DNA of 64,000 nucleotides from Ruegeria_C sp041537925 (lineage in GTDB: Bacteria; Pseudomonadota; Alphaproteobacteria; Rhodobacterales; Rhodobacteraceae): contig NZ_JBGOSH010000009.1 of the NCBI RefSeq assembly GCF_041537925.1, positions 62,001-126,000 on the forward strand. Reading direction: 5' to 3'. The notes under the pieces were generated by a model that worked only from the letters and a program-made list of their open reading frames with translations, did no database searches and was not told where the DNA came from. Shown one piece after another: positions 43,611 to 52,806 of this stretch (position 1 is its first letter; the number at the start of each line of letters is the position of its first letter). Both the position numbers and the translations under genes were made by a program.

Positions 43611-44798
43611 ATGACCGCCAAAGCGCCGATCACCCAGGATGTGATGACCATTCCCCGCAAGTTGCCGGAGGGAAAGATCAACCTTGTTGGCCTGACCCGC
43701 GACCAACTGCGCGAAACGTTGATCGAATATGGTACGCCGGAAAAGCAGGCCAAGATGCGGACCGGGCAGATCTGGCAATGGATCTATCAATGGGGCGTAC
43801 GCGATTTCGACGCCATGACCAACCTCGCCAAGGCCTATCGGGCGCAGCTGGCCGAAAGCTTTGTTATCGAAACGCCCGAGGTCGTCACCCGGCAGGTGTC
43901 AGAGGATGGTACCCGCAAATACCTCGTCCGCATCGCAGGCGGCCATGAGGTCGAGGTGGTCTATATCCCCGAAGAGGATCGCGGCACGCTGTGCATCTCA
44001 AGTCAGGTGGGTTGCACACTGACCTGTTCCTTCTGTCATACCGGCACACAGAAACTGGTGCGCAACTTGACGGCGGCGGAAGTCGTTGGTCAGATCATGA
44101 TGGCACGCGACGATCTGGACGAATGGCCAACACCCGGCGCGCCCAAGGATGAAACCCGGCTGCTCAGCAACATCGTGCTGATGGGCATGGGCGAGCCGCT
44201 CTATAATTTCGATAATGTTCGCGACGCAATGAAGATTGCGATGGACCCCGAAGGCATCTCGCTTAGCCGGCGCCGCATCACGCTCTCGACCAGCGGCGTC
44301 GTGCCGGAGATTGCCCGCACCGCCGAAGAGATCGGCTGCCTGCTGGCGATTTCGTTCCACGCCACCACGGATGAGACCCGAGACGTATTGGTCCCTATCA
44401 ATAAGCGCTGGAATATCGAGCAATTGCTGCAGGCGCTGGCCAGCTATCCCAAAGTGTCCAATTCCGAACGCATCACCTTTGAATACGTGATGCTGGACGG
44501 GGTGAATGACAGTGACGCGGATGCCCATCGCCTGATCGAGCATATCAAGCGCCACAACATCCCCGCCAAGATCAACCTGATTCCGTTCAACGAATGGCCC
44601 GGCGCGCCGTACAAACGCAGCTCGAACAACCGCATCCGGGCGTTTGCCAACATCATCTATCAGGCCGGCTATGCTTCACCCATCCGCAAGACGCGGGGCG
44701 AGGATATCATGGCGGCCTGCGGTCAGTTGAAATCGGCTACCGAACGGGCCCGCAAATCGCGTAAGCAGATTGAGGCCGAGGCCGGCCTGCGCCGTTGA
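43611..44798 (+). CDS. rlmN: 23S rRNA/tRNA adenine-C2 methyltransferase RlmN
   Basis: 395 residues. The radical-SAM cluster cysteines are C135, C139 and C142 in CTLTCSFCHTG; the resolving cysteine is in DIMAACGQL near the C-terminus. It methylates A2503 of 23S rRNA and A37 of some tRNAs using two SAM molecules, and supports ribosomal accuracy. It is a single gene. Confidence 0.97.
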   Translation: MTAKAPITQDVMTIPRKLPEGKINLVGLTRDQLRETLIEYGTPEKQAKMRTGQIWQWIYQWGVRDFDAMTNLAKAYRAQLAESFVIETPEVVTRQVSEDGTRKYLVRIAGGHEVEVVYIPEEDRGTLCISSQVGCTLTCSFCHTGTQKLVRNLTAAEVVGQIMMARDDLDEWPTPGAPKDETRLLSNIVLMGMGEPLYNFDNVRDAMKIAMDPEGISLSRRRITLSTSGVVPEIARTAEEIGCLLAISFHATTDETRDVLVPINKRWNIEQLLQALASYPKVSNSERITFEYVMLDGVNDSDADAHRLIEHIKRHNIPAKINLIPFNEWPGAPYKRSSNNRIRAFANIIYQAGYASPIRKTRGEDIMAACGQLKSATERARKSRKQIEAEAGLRR

Positions 44799-44991
44799 GA
44801 CCTGGCAACTAAAGCACTTCATAAAAAAACTTTGGGTACGCAGCATCATCTCGCGCGTTGAAATTTCTGATTTCAGGCAGCGTGAAGGCGTTCATGCATT
44901 TCGCGAAGCGCTTATTTGGTGAACACCGCGCCGGAATGCGTTATCCCTGAGCATGAATTGACCCCAATTTGCGTTTCAAGGAACCGTGCCC

Positions 44992-45381
44992 ATGACCCGA
45001 CGTCTTCTTCTTGCCGCCGCCATCTTGATCAGCAACGCGGTGGGGCTTTTGCTGGCCACATTGATTCTGGACGGGTTCTCGGTCGGGCCACTGTCGCTGC
45101 TGATCGTTGTGTTGATCTTTACCGTCATTCAGGTCGTCGCCGACCCGCTGGTCACCAAAATCAGCGAAAAGAACTTACCCGCGCTCAAAGGCGGTGTCGC
45201 ACTGGTGGTGATTTTCTTCGGCCTCATCATAACCAGCCTGATTGTCAGCGGCTTTCAGATCGGTGGTATCGCGAATCTGCTGGCGGCCACGCTGCTGGTC
45301 TGGCTCGGATCGCTGATCGCCACCATCCTGATCCCGCTTTTTGTGTTCAAGGAACTGCAGGCGCCAACGAAGACCAAATAG
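44992..45381 (+). CDS. Small integral membrane protein, phage-holin-IV-like superfamily
   Basis: 129 residues from ATG 44992, with AAGGA about eight bases upstream. Four membrane helices: LLLAAAILISNAVGLLLATLI, LSLLIVVLIFTVIQVVA, GGVALVVIFFGLIITSLIVS and NLLAATLLVWLGSLIATILI. The order and small size fit the 4-TM holin-like/YvlD-type families in bacterial genomes that are not phage lysis proteins. Function unknown; no phage genes nearby. Confidence 0.72.
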   Translation: MTRRLLLAAAILISNAVGLLLATLILDGFSVGPLSLLIVVLIFTVIQVVADPLVTKISEKNLPALKGGVALVVIFFGLIITSLIVSGFQIGGIANLLAATLLVWLGSLIATILIPLFVFKELQAPTKTK

Positions 45382-45476
45382 GTAAATTAGGGCAATTTCG
45401 GTAACGAACTGTCCCGGTTGCCCGCAAAACACCCTATTTCCGGTAAAATCCAGCCAAGATCAGCGGACAGTGTCAT

Positions 45477-45499
45477 CCTCGTTCAAAAGGTTAACGAGG
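45477..45499 (+). promoter_or_regulatory. Hairpin that includes the ribosome binding site of the 45508 gene
   Basis: CCTCGTT (45477-45483) pairs perfectly with AACGAGG (45493-45499) around a nine-base loop. GAGGG, the Shine-Dalgarno of the gene starting at 45508, lies in the 3' arm, so the fold would hide it. It is a candidate translational switch. Confidence 0.4.
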
Positions 45500-45507
45500 G
45501 TAGACTG

Positions 45508-45717
45508 ATGACCTATGGCGAAGTGACGGGGGCGGCGATTGATGCCTCGATGCTGGACATGATCCAGCGTGAACGGGATCTGGCGCTAAGTGCGCGCGAA
45601 TGGGAGTTCCGCCTGGCGGGGATGGGATATGCGATCAAGGCGATGCGCGGCAAGCAGGTGCTGACCAAACTGCCGCAAGGTACAGTCGTGGGCATTCTGC
45701 CCGAGAATCTGCACTAA
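45508..45717 (+). CDS. Hypothetical small protein
   Basis: 69 residues from ATG 45508, with GAGGG eight bases upstream: MTYGEVTGAAIDASMLDMIQ, RERDLALSAREWEFRLAGMG, ending QGTVVGILPENLH. I know no family. Composition and binding site look genuine. It is not clearly linked to the membrane protein gene 126 bases upstream, and its own leader hairpin may control translation. Confidence 0.65.
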   Translation: MTYGEVTGAAIDASMLDMIQRERDLALSAREWEFRLAGMGYAIKAMRGKQVLTKLPQGTVVGILPENLH

Positions 45718-45718
45718 A

Positions 45719-46006
45719 CTACACTGCCACCACTGCAGCGCCGCTCAACACACTGATATTGCGCCCGCCCACCGCGGGATCGGTGTTGGCCCGCATATGC
45801 GTGACCATGTCGCGCACGCGGTTCCAGGTGCCTTCGTCGGGATAGATCACGACAACCATGCCTTCGTTCTCGGAGGTTCGGACAAGATAGCCGCCCACAG
45901 CCCCCATCGCCTTGAGCTGAGACAGGTTGTCGCGCGCGCTTGCTTCCAGCGCCGCCTCGTCCTGCCCATCTTCATAACGCCATGTCGAGACGGTAACATA
46001 CGCCAT
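45719..46006 (-). CDS. Small protein resembling ABM-type monooxygenases
   Basis: 95 residues from ATG at 46004-46006, with AAGGGAGGGACC upstream: MAYVTVSTWRYEDGQDEAAL, then NEGMVVVIYPDEGTWNRVRD. The pattern looks like a single ferredoxin-like dimeric alpha-beta barrel, but specific catalytic residues are not visible. It follows hutU on the same strand after 97 bases and might be the last gene of that transcript. Confidence 0.6.
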   Translation of the reverse strand: MAYVTVSTWRYEDGQDEAALEASARDNLSQLKAMGAVGGYLVRTSENEGMVVVIYPDEGTWNRVRDMVTHMRANTDPAVGGRNISVLSGAAVVAV

Positions 46007-46102
46007 TTGGTCCCTCCCTTGGATCTGTTCAGGCCCGAGTGTAGCACGAATCGATCCGGCTTTGGCCGGGTCACGGGCAACTGAGACCACAAGGGCGACC
46101 GC

Positions 46103-47782
46103 TCAGATGATACCGGGCAGCTTTAGACCGTGTTCGCGAGCACAGGACTTGGCAATGTCATAGCCGGCATCCGCATGCCGCCATACGCCCGATGCAGGGT
46201 CATTCCACAATACCCGCTCCAATCGCTTCGCCGCCTCGGGCGTTCCATCGGCGCAGATGACGACACCTGCGTGCTGGCTGAACCCCATGCCGACCCCGCC
46301 ACCATGATGCAACGATACCCAGGTCGCGCCCGAGGCGGTGTTGATCAGCGCGTTCAGCAACGGCCAGTCGCTGACCGCGTCCGAACCGTCTAGCATCGCC
46401 TCGGTCTCGCGGTTGGGTGAGGCAACCGAGCCTGAATCCAGATGATCGCGCCCGATTACGACCGGCGCTTTCAATTCACCGCTGGCCACCATTTCGTTGA
46501 ATGCCAGCCCGGCCCGGTGCCGGTCGCCCAGCCCGATCCAGCAGATTCGGGCCGGTAGGCCCTGAAACGCGATACGCTCCTGCGCCATGTCGAGCCAGTT
46601 GTGCAGATGGGTGTTCTCGGGGAACAGTTCCTTCATTTTGGCATCGGTCTTGTATATATCCTCGGGATCGCCCGACAGGGCGCACCAGCGGAATGGGCCG
46701 ATACCCTTGCAGAAGAGCGGGCGGATATAGGCAGGTACAAAACCTGGAAAGGCAAAGGCGTTCTCCAGCCCCTCATCCTGCGCCACCTGCCGGATGTTGT
46801 TGCCATAATCCAGCGTCGGCACGCCCGCATTCCAGAAATCAACCATCGCCTGCACATGCACACGCATACTGGCACAGGCTGCCTTTTCCACCGCTTTAGG
46901 GTCTGATTCACGCTTGTCGCGCCATTGCGCCAGCGACCAGCCCTGCGGCAGGTAGCCGTTGATCGGATCATGGGCGCTGGTCTGGTCGGTGACGATGTCG
47001 GGGCGGAGGCCACCGGCCTGCATACGGGCGTATATCTCGGGGAAGATATCGGCCGCATTGCCCAGCAGCCCGACGGATTTCGCCTCGCCCGCCTTGGTCC
47101 AACGGTCGATCATCTCAAGCGCTTCGTCGAGCGTATCGGCCCTCTCGTCGACATATTTGGTGCGCAGGCGGAAATCGATCCGGTCCGGGTCGCATTCCAC
47201 CGCGAGACAGCAGGCCCCGGCAAAGACTGCGGCCAGCGGTTGTGCCCCGCCCATGCCGCCCAAGCCGCCGGTCAAGATCCACTTGCCGGTCAGGTCGCCG
47301 CTGTAATGCTGCCGCCCGGCCTCGGCAAAGGTCTCATAGGTGCCCTGCACGATGCCTTGCGTGCCGATATAAATCCACGAGCCAGCGGTCATCTGGCCGT
47401 ACATCATCAAGCCCTTCTTATCGAGCTCGTTGAAATGGTCCCAGGTGGCCCAATGCGGCACTAAATTCGAGTTTGCGATCAACACGCGCGGGGCGTCGGC
47501 ATGGGTCCGGATCACCGCCACCGGTTTGCCCGACTGCACGATCAGGGTCTCATCCGCCTCAAGCTGTTTGAGGTTGGCGCAGATTAGATCGAAATCTCTC
47601 CATGTTCGTGCCGCGCGCCCGATACCGCCATAGACCACCAGTTCATGAGGGCTTTCGGCGACATCCGGGTGCAGGTTGTTCATCAGCATCCTCAGCGGCG
47701 CTTCGGTCTGCCAGCTTTTGGCGTTCAACTCAGGCCCGGTGGGCGGGTAGATGTCGCGGATGTTGTGGCGCGGATCGGTCAT
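46103..47782 (-). CDS. hutU: Urocanate hydratase
   Basis: 559 residues, the normal urocanase length. The glycine-rich NAD+ loop LTGGLGGMGGAQPLA (near 170) and the catalytic segment ICWIGLGDRHRAGLAFNEMV (near 410) are present. It converts urocanate to imidazolonepropionate with tightly bound NAD+ as electrophile. It is the last of hutI-hutH-hutG-hutU; its start overlaps the end of hutG by four bases. Confidence 0.97.
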   Translation of the reverse strand: MTDPRHNIRDIYPPTGPELNAKSWQTEAPLRMLMNNLHPDVAESPHELVVYGGIGRAARTWRDFDLICANLKQLEADETLIVQSGKPVAVIRTHADAPRVLIANSNLVPHWATWDHFNELDKKGLMMYGQMTAGSWIYIGTQGIVQGTYETFAEAGRQHYSGDLTGKWILTGGLGGMGGAQPLAAVFAGACCLAVECDPDRIDFRLRTKYVDERADTLDEALEMIDRWTKAGEAKSVGLLGNAADIFPEIYARMQAGGLRPDIVTDQTSAHDPINGYLPQGWSLAQWRDKRESDPKAVEKAACASMRVHVQAMVDFWNAGVPTLDYGNNIRQVAQDEGLENAFAFPGFVPAYIRPLFCKGIGPFRWCALSGDPEDIYKTDAKMKELFPENTHLHNWLDMAQERIAFQGLPARICWIGLGDRHRAGLAFNEMVASGELKAPVVIGRDHLDSGSVASPNRETEAMLDGSDAVSDWPLLNALINTASGATWVSLHHGGGVGMGFSQHAGVVICADGTPEAAKRLERVLWNDPASGVWRHADAGYDIAKSCAREHGLKLPGII

Positions 47783-48561
47783 GCGGGGCTCCAGTTCTTG
47801 AGCGTTGTGAGTATTTCGGCCAGCGGGCGGCGTATCTTGTCCGCTTTGTCTTGTGCCCAGGTCCAGGGCGCGGCCTCGACCATGTAAGTGGATTGCGCCA
47901 GTTCCATCTGGATCGCGTGCAAGCCCTCATTGGGCCGTCCGTATTGGCGTGTGGTCCAGCCACCCTTGAAGCGGCCGTTGTCCACATGGCTGTAACCTGC
48001 TGCTTCGGAGCAGATCTGCTGCACACGCTGTTCCAGCTTTGGAGCGCAGGTGACTCCGTTGTTCGTACCGATATTGAAATCGGGCAACCTGCCGTCGAAC
48101 AGGAACGGAATATGCGAGCGGATCGAGTGGCAATCATAGAGAATGGCAAAGCCATGTGTCGCGCGCAGACGCTCCAGTTCTGTTGTCAGAGCGGCGTGAT
48201 AGGGCGCGTGGAACGTCTCGCTGCGGCGGGCGATTTCATCCGTGTCAGGCTCCATGCCCGCCCGGTAAATTGGCGTTCCGTTGAAATCGATAAGCGGGCA
48301 CAAGGTGGTGGTGTTTTGCCCGGGATAGAGACTGATACCCGCTGGATCACGATTGACGTCGATCACATAGCGATGGACCGGCGTCCGTACAGTGGTGAGA
48401 CCCTCGACCAGCCCGTCATATAGGCGGTCGATATGCCAATCTGTATCTGCCATTGCCCGCCCGGTGGCATTCAGGCGGGACAGAACCTCGTCCGGAATCT
48501 GGGTTCCGGTATGGGGCAGGCCCAGAACCAGCGGGCTGCGACCGCGGTTCACCTCGATCAT
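47779..48561 (-). CDS. hutG: N-formylglutamate deformylase
   Basis: 260 residues from ATG at 48559-48561 (MIEVNRGRSPLVLGLPHTG). The FGase (PF05013) layout is visible: HTGTQIPDEVLSRL, HRYVIDVNRDPAG, DCHSIRSHIP and MELAQSTYMVE. It hydrolyses N-formylglutamate to glutamate and formate, the last step of the HutF route. It is coupled on both sides: ATGA overlaps with hutH (upstream) and hutU (downstream). The longer frame runs into hutH and is not used. Confidence 0.95.
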   Translation of the reverse strand: MIEVNRGRSPLVLGLPHTGTQIPDEVLSRLNATGRAMADTDWHIDRLYDGLVEGLTTVRTPVHRYVIDVNRDPAGISLYPGQNTTTLCPLIDFNGTPIYRAGMEPDTDEIARRSETFHAPYHAALTTELERLRATHGFAILYDCHSIRSHIPFLFDGRLPDFNIGTNNGVTCAPKLEQRVQQICSEAAGYSHVDNGRFKGGWTTRQYGRPNEGLHAIQMELAQSTYMVEAAPWTWAQDKADKIRRPLAEILTTLKNWSPA

Positions 48562-50081
48562 GACGGCATCTCCATTTGCGCCACCTGCGCCAGTTCGCCA
48601 GCGCGGACCATGGCCGCCGCCGCCTCGATATCGGGGGCAAGGTAGCGGTCCTGTTCCAGCGCCGGAACAGTCTGCCGCAGATACGCGATCACCGCTTGCA
48701 GCCGGCGTGAGGTCACCAGCGGTGCGCGCGCCTCGATCCCCTGCGCGGCGCAGAGCAGTTCGACCCCGAGGATCACTGATAGGTTCTGGCACATCCGCCC
48801 CAGCCGCAGCGCGCCATGGGCGGCCATCGACACGTGGTCTTCCTGATTGGCCGATGTCGGCGTCGAATCCGTCACGCAGGGATTGGCCAGATGCTTGTTC
48901 TCGCTCATCAGGGCCGCCGTCGTCACCTCGGCAATCATGAAGCCCGAGTTCAGGCCGGGATCGGGGGTCAGGAAGGGCGGCAGATCGAAGCTGAGCGTCG
49001 GGTCCACCATCAGTGCCACGCGGCGCTGGGCGATGGCGCCGATCTCTGCCAGGGCCAGCGCCATCTGATCGGCGGCAAAGCCCACGTATTCGGCATGGAA
49101 ATTGCCGCCCGACACGATCCGCCCGGCATCCACCAGCACCAGCGGATTATCTGTGACCGCGTTGGCCTCGACCTCCAACGTGCGTGCCGCCATGCGCAGC
49201 ACGTCCAGCGCCGCGCCGACAACCTGCGGCTGGCAACGGATGCAATAGGGATCCTGTACGCGGTGGTCACCTTCGCGATGGCTCTCGCGAATTTCGGACC
49301 CCTCCATCAGGGTGCGCATGCCCCGAGCCACGTCGATTTGGCCGACATGGCCGCGCAACGCATGGATTTCGGGAACCAGCGGTGCAGTCGAGCCCATGAT
49401 GGCATCGGTGGTCAGCGACGCGATCACCATCGAAGCGTGCGCCATCCGCAACCCATCGAACAGGCCCGCCAAGGCGCAAGCGGTTGAAAACTGGGTGCCA
49501 TTGATCAGGCCCAGACCGGCTTTGGGGCCAAGCGCCACCGGTGTCAGACCGGCGCGCGATAGCGCCTCGGCGGCGGGCATGCGCTGGCCGCCATGGAATG
49601 CCTCGCCAGCGCCGATCATCGCTGCCGCCATATGTGCCAGTGGGGCCAGATCACCCGAAGCGCCGACCGAGCCCTGTGAAGGCACAACCGGGATCACATC
49701 ACGCGCCAGCATCGCCTCGATCTGTTCGATCACAGTCCAGGACACGCCAGACGCACCCCGGCCCAGCGACAGGAGTTTCAGCACCATCATCAGGCGTGTC
49801 TTATCTAGGGCCAGTGGCTCACCCACGCCGCAGCAATGCGACAGGATCAGGTTGCGCTGCAGATGAGCGGTGTCCTCGGGTGCGATACGGGTCGAGGCCA
49901 GCTTGCCGAAGCCGGTATTTATACCATAGACCGCATCTGATCCGGCGGCGGCCTGCGCTACCATGTCGGCAGCGGCGTCGATGGCCGGTTTGGCGGCCCG
50001 GTCCAGCTGTGCCGGGGTTCCATCCCGATAAAGGGTTTCTAACGTGGCGAGCGTGGCCGTACCGGGCGTCAGAACAATCAT
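48558..50081 (-). CDS. hutH: Histidine ammonia-lyase
   Basis: 507 residues from ATG at 50079-50081 (MIVLTPGTATLATLE). The MIO-forming triad Ala141-Ser142-Gly143 lies in GSVGASGDLAPLAH. Tyr-loop YGINTGFGKL (52-61) and later MSENKHLANPC fit bacterial HAL. It deaminates histidine to urocanate. Its start overlaps the hutI stop by ATGA, so hutI-H-G-U are translationally coupled. Confidence 0.97.
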   Translation of the reverse strand: MIVLTPGTATLATLETLYRDGTPAQLDRAAKPAIDAAADMVAQAAAGSDAVYGINTGFGKLASTRIAPEDTAHLQRNLILSHCCGVGEPLALDKTRLMMVLKLLSLGRGASGVSWTVIEQIEAMLARDVIPVVPSQGSVGASGDLAPLAHMAAAMIGAGEAFHGGQRMPAAEALSRAGLTPVALGPKAGLGLINGTQFSTACALAGLFDGLRMAHASMVIASLTTDAIMGSTAPLVPEIHALRGHVGQIDVARGMRTLMEGSEIRESHREGDHRVQDPYCIRCQPQVVGAALDVLRMAARTLEVEANAVTDNPLVLVDAGRIVSGGNFHAEYVGFAADQMALALAEIGAIAQRRVALMVDPTLSFDLPPFLTPDPGLNSGFMIAEVTTAALMSENKHLANPCVTDSTPTSANQEDHVSMAAHGALRLGRMCQNLSVILGVELLCAAQGIEARAPLVTSRRLQAVIAYLRQTVPALEQDRYLAPDIEAAAAMVRAGELAQVAQMEMPS

Positions 50082-51286
50082 TGTCGACCTGCGAGGATAA
50101 GGACGTGAAGCGGGTTGAAGCCGATGCGATAAGACAGCTCGGCCGGTGATTCGACATCCCAAACCGCCAGATCAGCACGCAGACCCGGCGCAATCCGACC
50201 GCGATCCGGGAGGCCCAGCGCCTGCGCGGCGTTGCATGTGACACCGGCCAGCGCCTCTTCGGGCGTCATGCGAAACAGGGTGCAGCCCATGTTCATGGTC
50301 AGCAGTAGTGAAGTCAGCGGTGACGATCCCGGATTGCAATCGCTGGCCAGCGCCATCGGAACGCTATGAGCGCGAAACGCCTCGATCGGAGGTTGCTGCG
50401 TCTCGCGCAATGTATAGAACGCGCCCGGTAGGATCACCGCGACAGTACCCGAAGCCGCCATTGCAAGCGCATCTGCTTCGGTTGCAAATTCCAGATGGTC
50501 CGCCGACAGAGCACCGTAACGGGCCGCCAGTTGCGTGCCGCCGAGATGAGACAATTGTTCGGCGTGCAGTTTGACCGGCAGGCCAAGCTCTGCCGCCACG
50601 CGGAACACCTGCTCGATCTGTCCCGTGTCAAAGGCGATGTTTTCACAGAACCCGTCCACGGCATCCACCAGCCCTTCGTCAAATGCGGCGCGCAGCGTCG
50701 GGATGCAAACCTCGTCAATATAGGTGTCGTCACGGGATTTATATTCGGGCGGCGTCGCATGGGCGCCCAGAAAGCTGGTCTTGACCGTTATCCTACGGTG
50801 CTGCTCCAGCGTGCGGGCGGCGCGCAGCATGTTCAACTCGGTCTCACGGTCCAGTCCGTAGCCGGATTTGACCTCGACCGTGGTCACGCCTTCGGCGATC
50901 AGCGCATCGAGCCGGGGCAGGGCCTGCGCGATCAGTGTCTCCAGAGTTGCTGCCCTCGTGTCGCTCACGGTTGAGATGATTCCGCCACCGGCGCGCGCGA
51001 CCTCTTCATAGCTGGCCCCGTTCAGGCGCATCTCAAATTCGCGGGCGCGATTGCCGCCGAAAACGAGATGGGTATGGCAATCGATAAATCCCGGCGTGAC
51101 CAGCCGCCCGCCCAGATCGTCGCGGGGCCAGTCGCCATAGTCGCCGGTCAACGCGCTTGCTGGTCCGACCCACGCGATCCGGTCGCCCTCAATGGCGATC
51201 GCCGCCTGTTCGATCAAGCCATAGGGGACATCGCCCGCACTCATCGTTGCGGCATGTAGGCCAGTCAGGATGCGCTTGTTGGTCAC
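50078..51286 (-). CDS. hutI: Imidazolonepropionase
   Basis: 402 residues from GTG at 51284-51286, with GAGAG seven bases upstream; a longer frame reaches over the hutF leader and is unlikely. The amidohydrolase metal site PGFIDCHTHLVFGGNRA is near 60, then VEVKSGYGLD and LHAEQLSHLGGTQLAARYGA, and ASDCNPGSSP. It opens the imidazolone ring to N-formiminoglutamate. It is the first gene of the operon and is divergent from hutF. Confidence 0.97.
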   Translation of the reverse strand: MTNKRILTGLHAATMSAGDVPYGLIEQAAIAIEGDRIAWVGPASALTGDYGDWPRDDLGGRLVTPGFIDCHTHLVFGGNRAREFEMRLNGASYEEVARAGGGIISTVSDTRAATLETLIAQALPRLDALIAEGVTTVEVKSGYGLDRETELNMLRAARTLEQHRRITVKTSFLGAHATPPEYKSRDDTYIDEVCIPTLRAAFDEGLVDAVDGFCENIAFDTGQIEQVFRVAAELGLPVKLHAEQLSHLGGTQLAARYGALSADHLEFATEADALAMAASGTVAVILPGAFYTLRETQQPPIEAFRAHSVPMALASDCNPGSSPLTSLLLTMNMGCTLFRMTPEEALAGVTCNAAQALGLPDRGRIAPGLRADLAVWDVESPAELSYRIGFNPLHVLILAGRQ

Positions 51287-51334
51287 GGGATCTCTCGAGG
51301 ATGCTTGCACGAGATAAGGTATGCGGTTAAACTT

Positions 51335-51352
51335 ATTATGTCTAGTCATAAT
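51335..51352. promoter_or_regulatory. Candidate HutC operator between hutI and hutF
   Basis: ATTATG-TCTAGT-CATAAT is a palindrome with perfect 6-bp arms around a CTAG core. It contains TAGTCATAAT (51343-51352), which recurs in the hutC promoter region (52763-52772). It lies 10 bases before the hutF start codon, across the likely promoter of both directions. Confidence 0.6.
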
Positions 51353-51362
51353 TGGAGGCCAA

Positions 51363-52727
51363 ATGCAGGCGATTTTTGCGAAACGCGCCATAGTAGGGTC
51401 TGACTGGTGCCGGGATGTGCGGGTCTGTGTCAAGGATATGCGCATCGCGACGATCGATGTTGATGCCACAGCCCAGCCCGCAGATGTGCAGGTAAATACG
51501 CTGTTGCCCGCGCTGGCAAACCTGCACTCGCACAGCTTCCAACGCGCTATGGCCGGTATGACCGAGACGCGCGCAGCGGGCCGTGACAGTTTCTGGACCT
51601 GGCGCGAGATGATGTACCGTTTCGTCACCCATCTCACGCCCGAGCAGTATGAAGCCATCGCTGCGCTGGTCTTTCTGGAGATGCAGGAGGCAGGCTATGC
51701 CTCGGTCGGGGAGTTTCACTATGTCCACCACCAGCCCGACGGCACGCCCTATGACGCGGTCAGCGAACTCAGCCAACGTGTTATTGCCGCCGCTGCGCAA
51801 ACCGGGATCGGGCTGACCCACCTGCCGGTGCTCTACAGCTATGGCGGTGCAGGGCGGGCCGAATTGGGGCCGGGGCAGAGACGGTTCGGCAATGATGTCG
51901 GCGCCTATCTCGATCTGGTGTCCGAGGTGCGGACAGCCTCTCGGGCGCTGCCAGCGGATACCTGTGTGGGCATCGCACCGCATTCACTGCGCGCGACCTG
52001 CCCCGAGGATCTGGCCGATCTGCTGGCCTCTCACGATGCCCAGCCGATCCATATCCATATCGCGGAACAACTCAAAGAGGTCGAAGATATCCGGCAATGG
52101 CTGGGTGCAAGACCGGTCGACTGGCTGCTGCAAAACGCATCGGTCGGTGACCAGTGGTGCCTGATCCATGCCACCCACATGACCGAAGCAGAAACCGTCG
52201 CGATGGCGCGGTCCGGCGCGGTTGCGGGCCTGTGTCCCGTGACCGAGGCCAATCTGGGCGACGGACCGTTCAATGGTCCGACATTCATCCAGGCAGGCGG
52301 GCGCTTCGGACTCGGGTCGGATTCGAATGTCTGCATTTCGTTGACCGAAGAGTTGCGGACGCTGGAATATTCCCAGCGCCTGCGGGACCAGAGCCGCAAC
52401 GTGATGGTGTCTGGCGCAGGGTCGGTCGGGGCAGACCTCTACCTGTCGGCGGCGGAGGGAGGCGCGCAGGCGCTGGGCCGCGACAGCGGTGAACTCGCGA
52501 CCGGCAAGCTTGCCGATCTGGTGGCCATCGACAGTACCGACCCAACCCTGATGGCGCTGAGTGACGAACAGCTTCTGGATGGCTTGTGTTTTGCAGCCAA
52601 GGACCACGTTGTCACCGATCTCTGGTCCGCCGGGCGGCATCAGGTGCAGGGTGGGCGGCATGTCGCGCGCGATGCGGTTCTCAGCAATTACAGGGACGCC
52701 ATGTTAACTCTGATGGACAGGATCTGA
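51363..52727 (+). CDS. hutF: Formimidoylglutamate deiminase
   Basis: 454 residues from ATG 51363, with TTGGAGG upstream. The amidohydrolase motif LPALANLHSHSFQRAMAG lies near 60, HIHIAEQLKEV near 235, IHATHMT near 270 and GLGSDSNVCIS near 320, with the typical long C-terminal VSGAGSVGADLYLSAAEGGA. It converts N-formiminoglutamate to N-formylglutamate and ammonia, joining HutI and HutG in the five-step pathway. It is followed by hutC. Confidence 0.96.
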   Translation: MQAIFAKRAIVGSDWCRDVRVCVKDMRIATIDVDATAQPADVQVNTLLPALANLHSHSFQRAMAGMTETRAAGRDSFWTWREMMYRFVTHLTPEQYEAIAALVFLEMQEAGYASVGEFHYVHHQPDGTPYDAVSELSQRVIAAAAQTGIGLTHLPVLYSYGGAGRAELGPGQRRFGNDVGAYLDLVSEVRTASRALPADTCVGIAPHSLRATCPEDLADLLASHDAQPIHIHIAEQLKEVEDIRQWLGARPVDWLLQNASVGDQWCLIHATHMTEAETVAMARSGAVAGLCPVTEANLGDGPFNGPTFIQAGGRFGLGSDSNVCISLTEELRTLEYSQRLRDQSRNVMVSGAGSVGADLYLSAAEGGAQALGRDSGELATGKLADLVAIDSTDPTLMALSDEQLLDGLCFAAKDHVVTDLWSAGRHQVQGGRHVARDAVLSNYRDAMLTLMDRI

Positions 52728-52764
52728 ACCATCGATGCTGTTCGGCTCTTTCTAATAAAATATA

Positions 52765-52783
52765 GTCATAATATCATTATGAC
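52765..52783. promoter_or_regulatory. Candidate HutC operator upstream of hutC
   Basis: GTCATAAT / ATTATGAC are perfect 8-bp arms with a three-base spacer ATC (52765-52783), 24 bases before the hutC start. Half-sites are those of the site at 51335-51352 but in the opposite order. An autoregulatory role for HutC is likely. Confidence 0.6.
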
Positions 52784-52806
52784 CGGATTTATGCGAAGGG
52801 GGCGGA

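Noticed and set aside
44992..45381. Holin-like protein as a sign of a prophage
   Set aside because: No other phage gene is near; such four-helix proteins are common in non-phage contexts.
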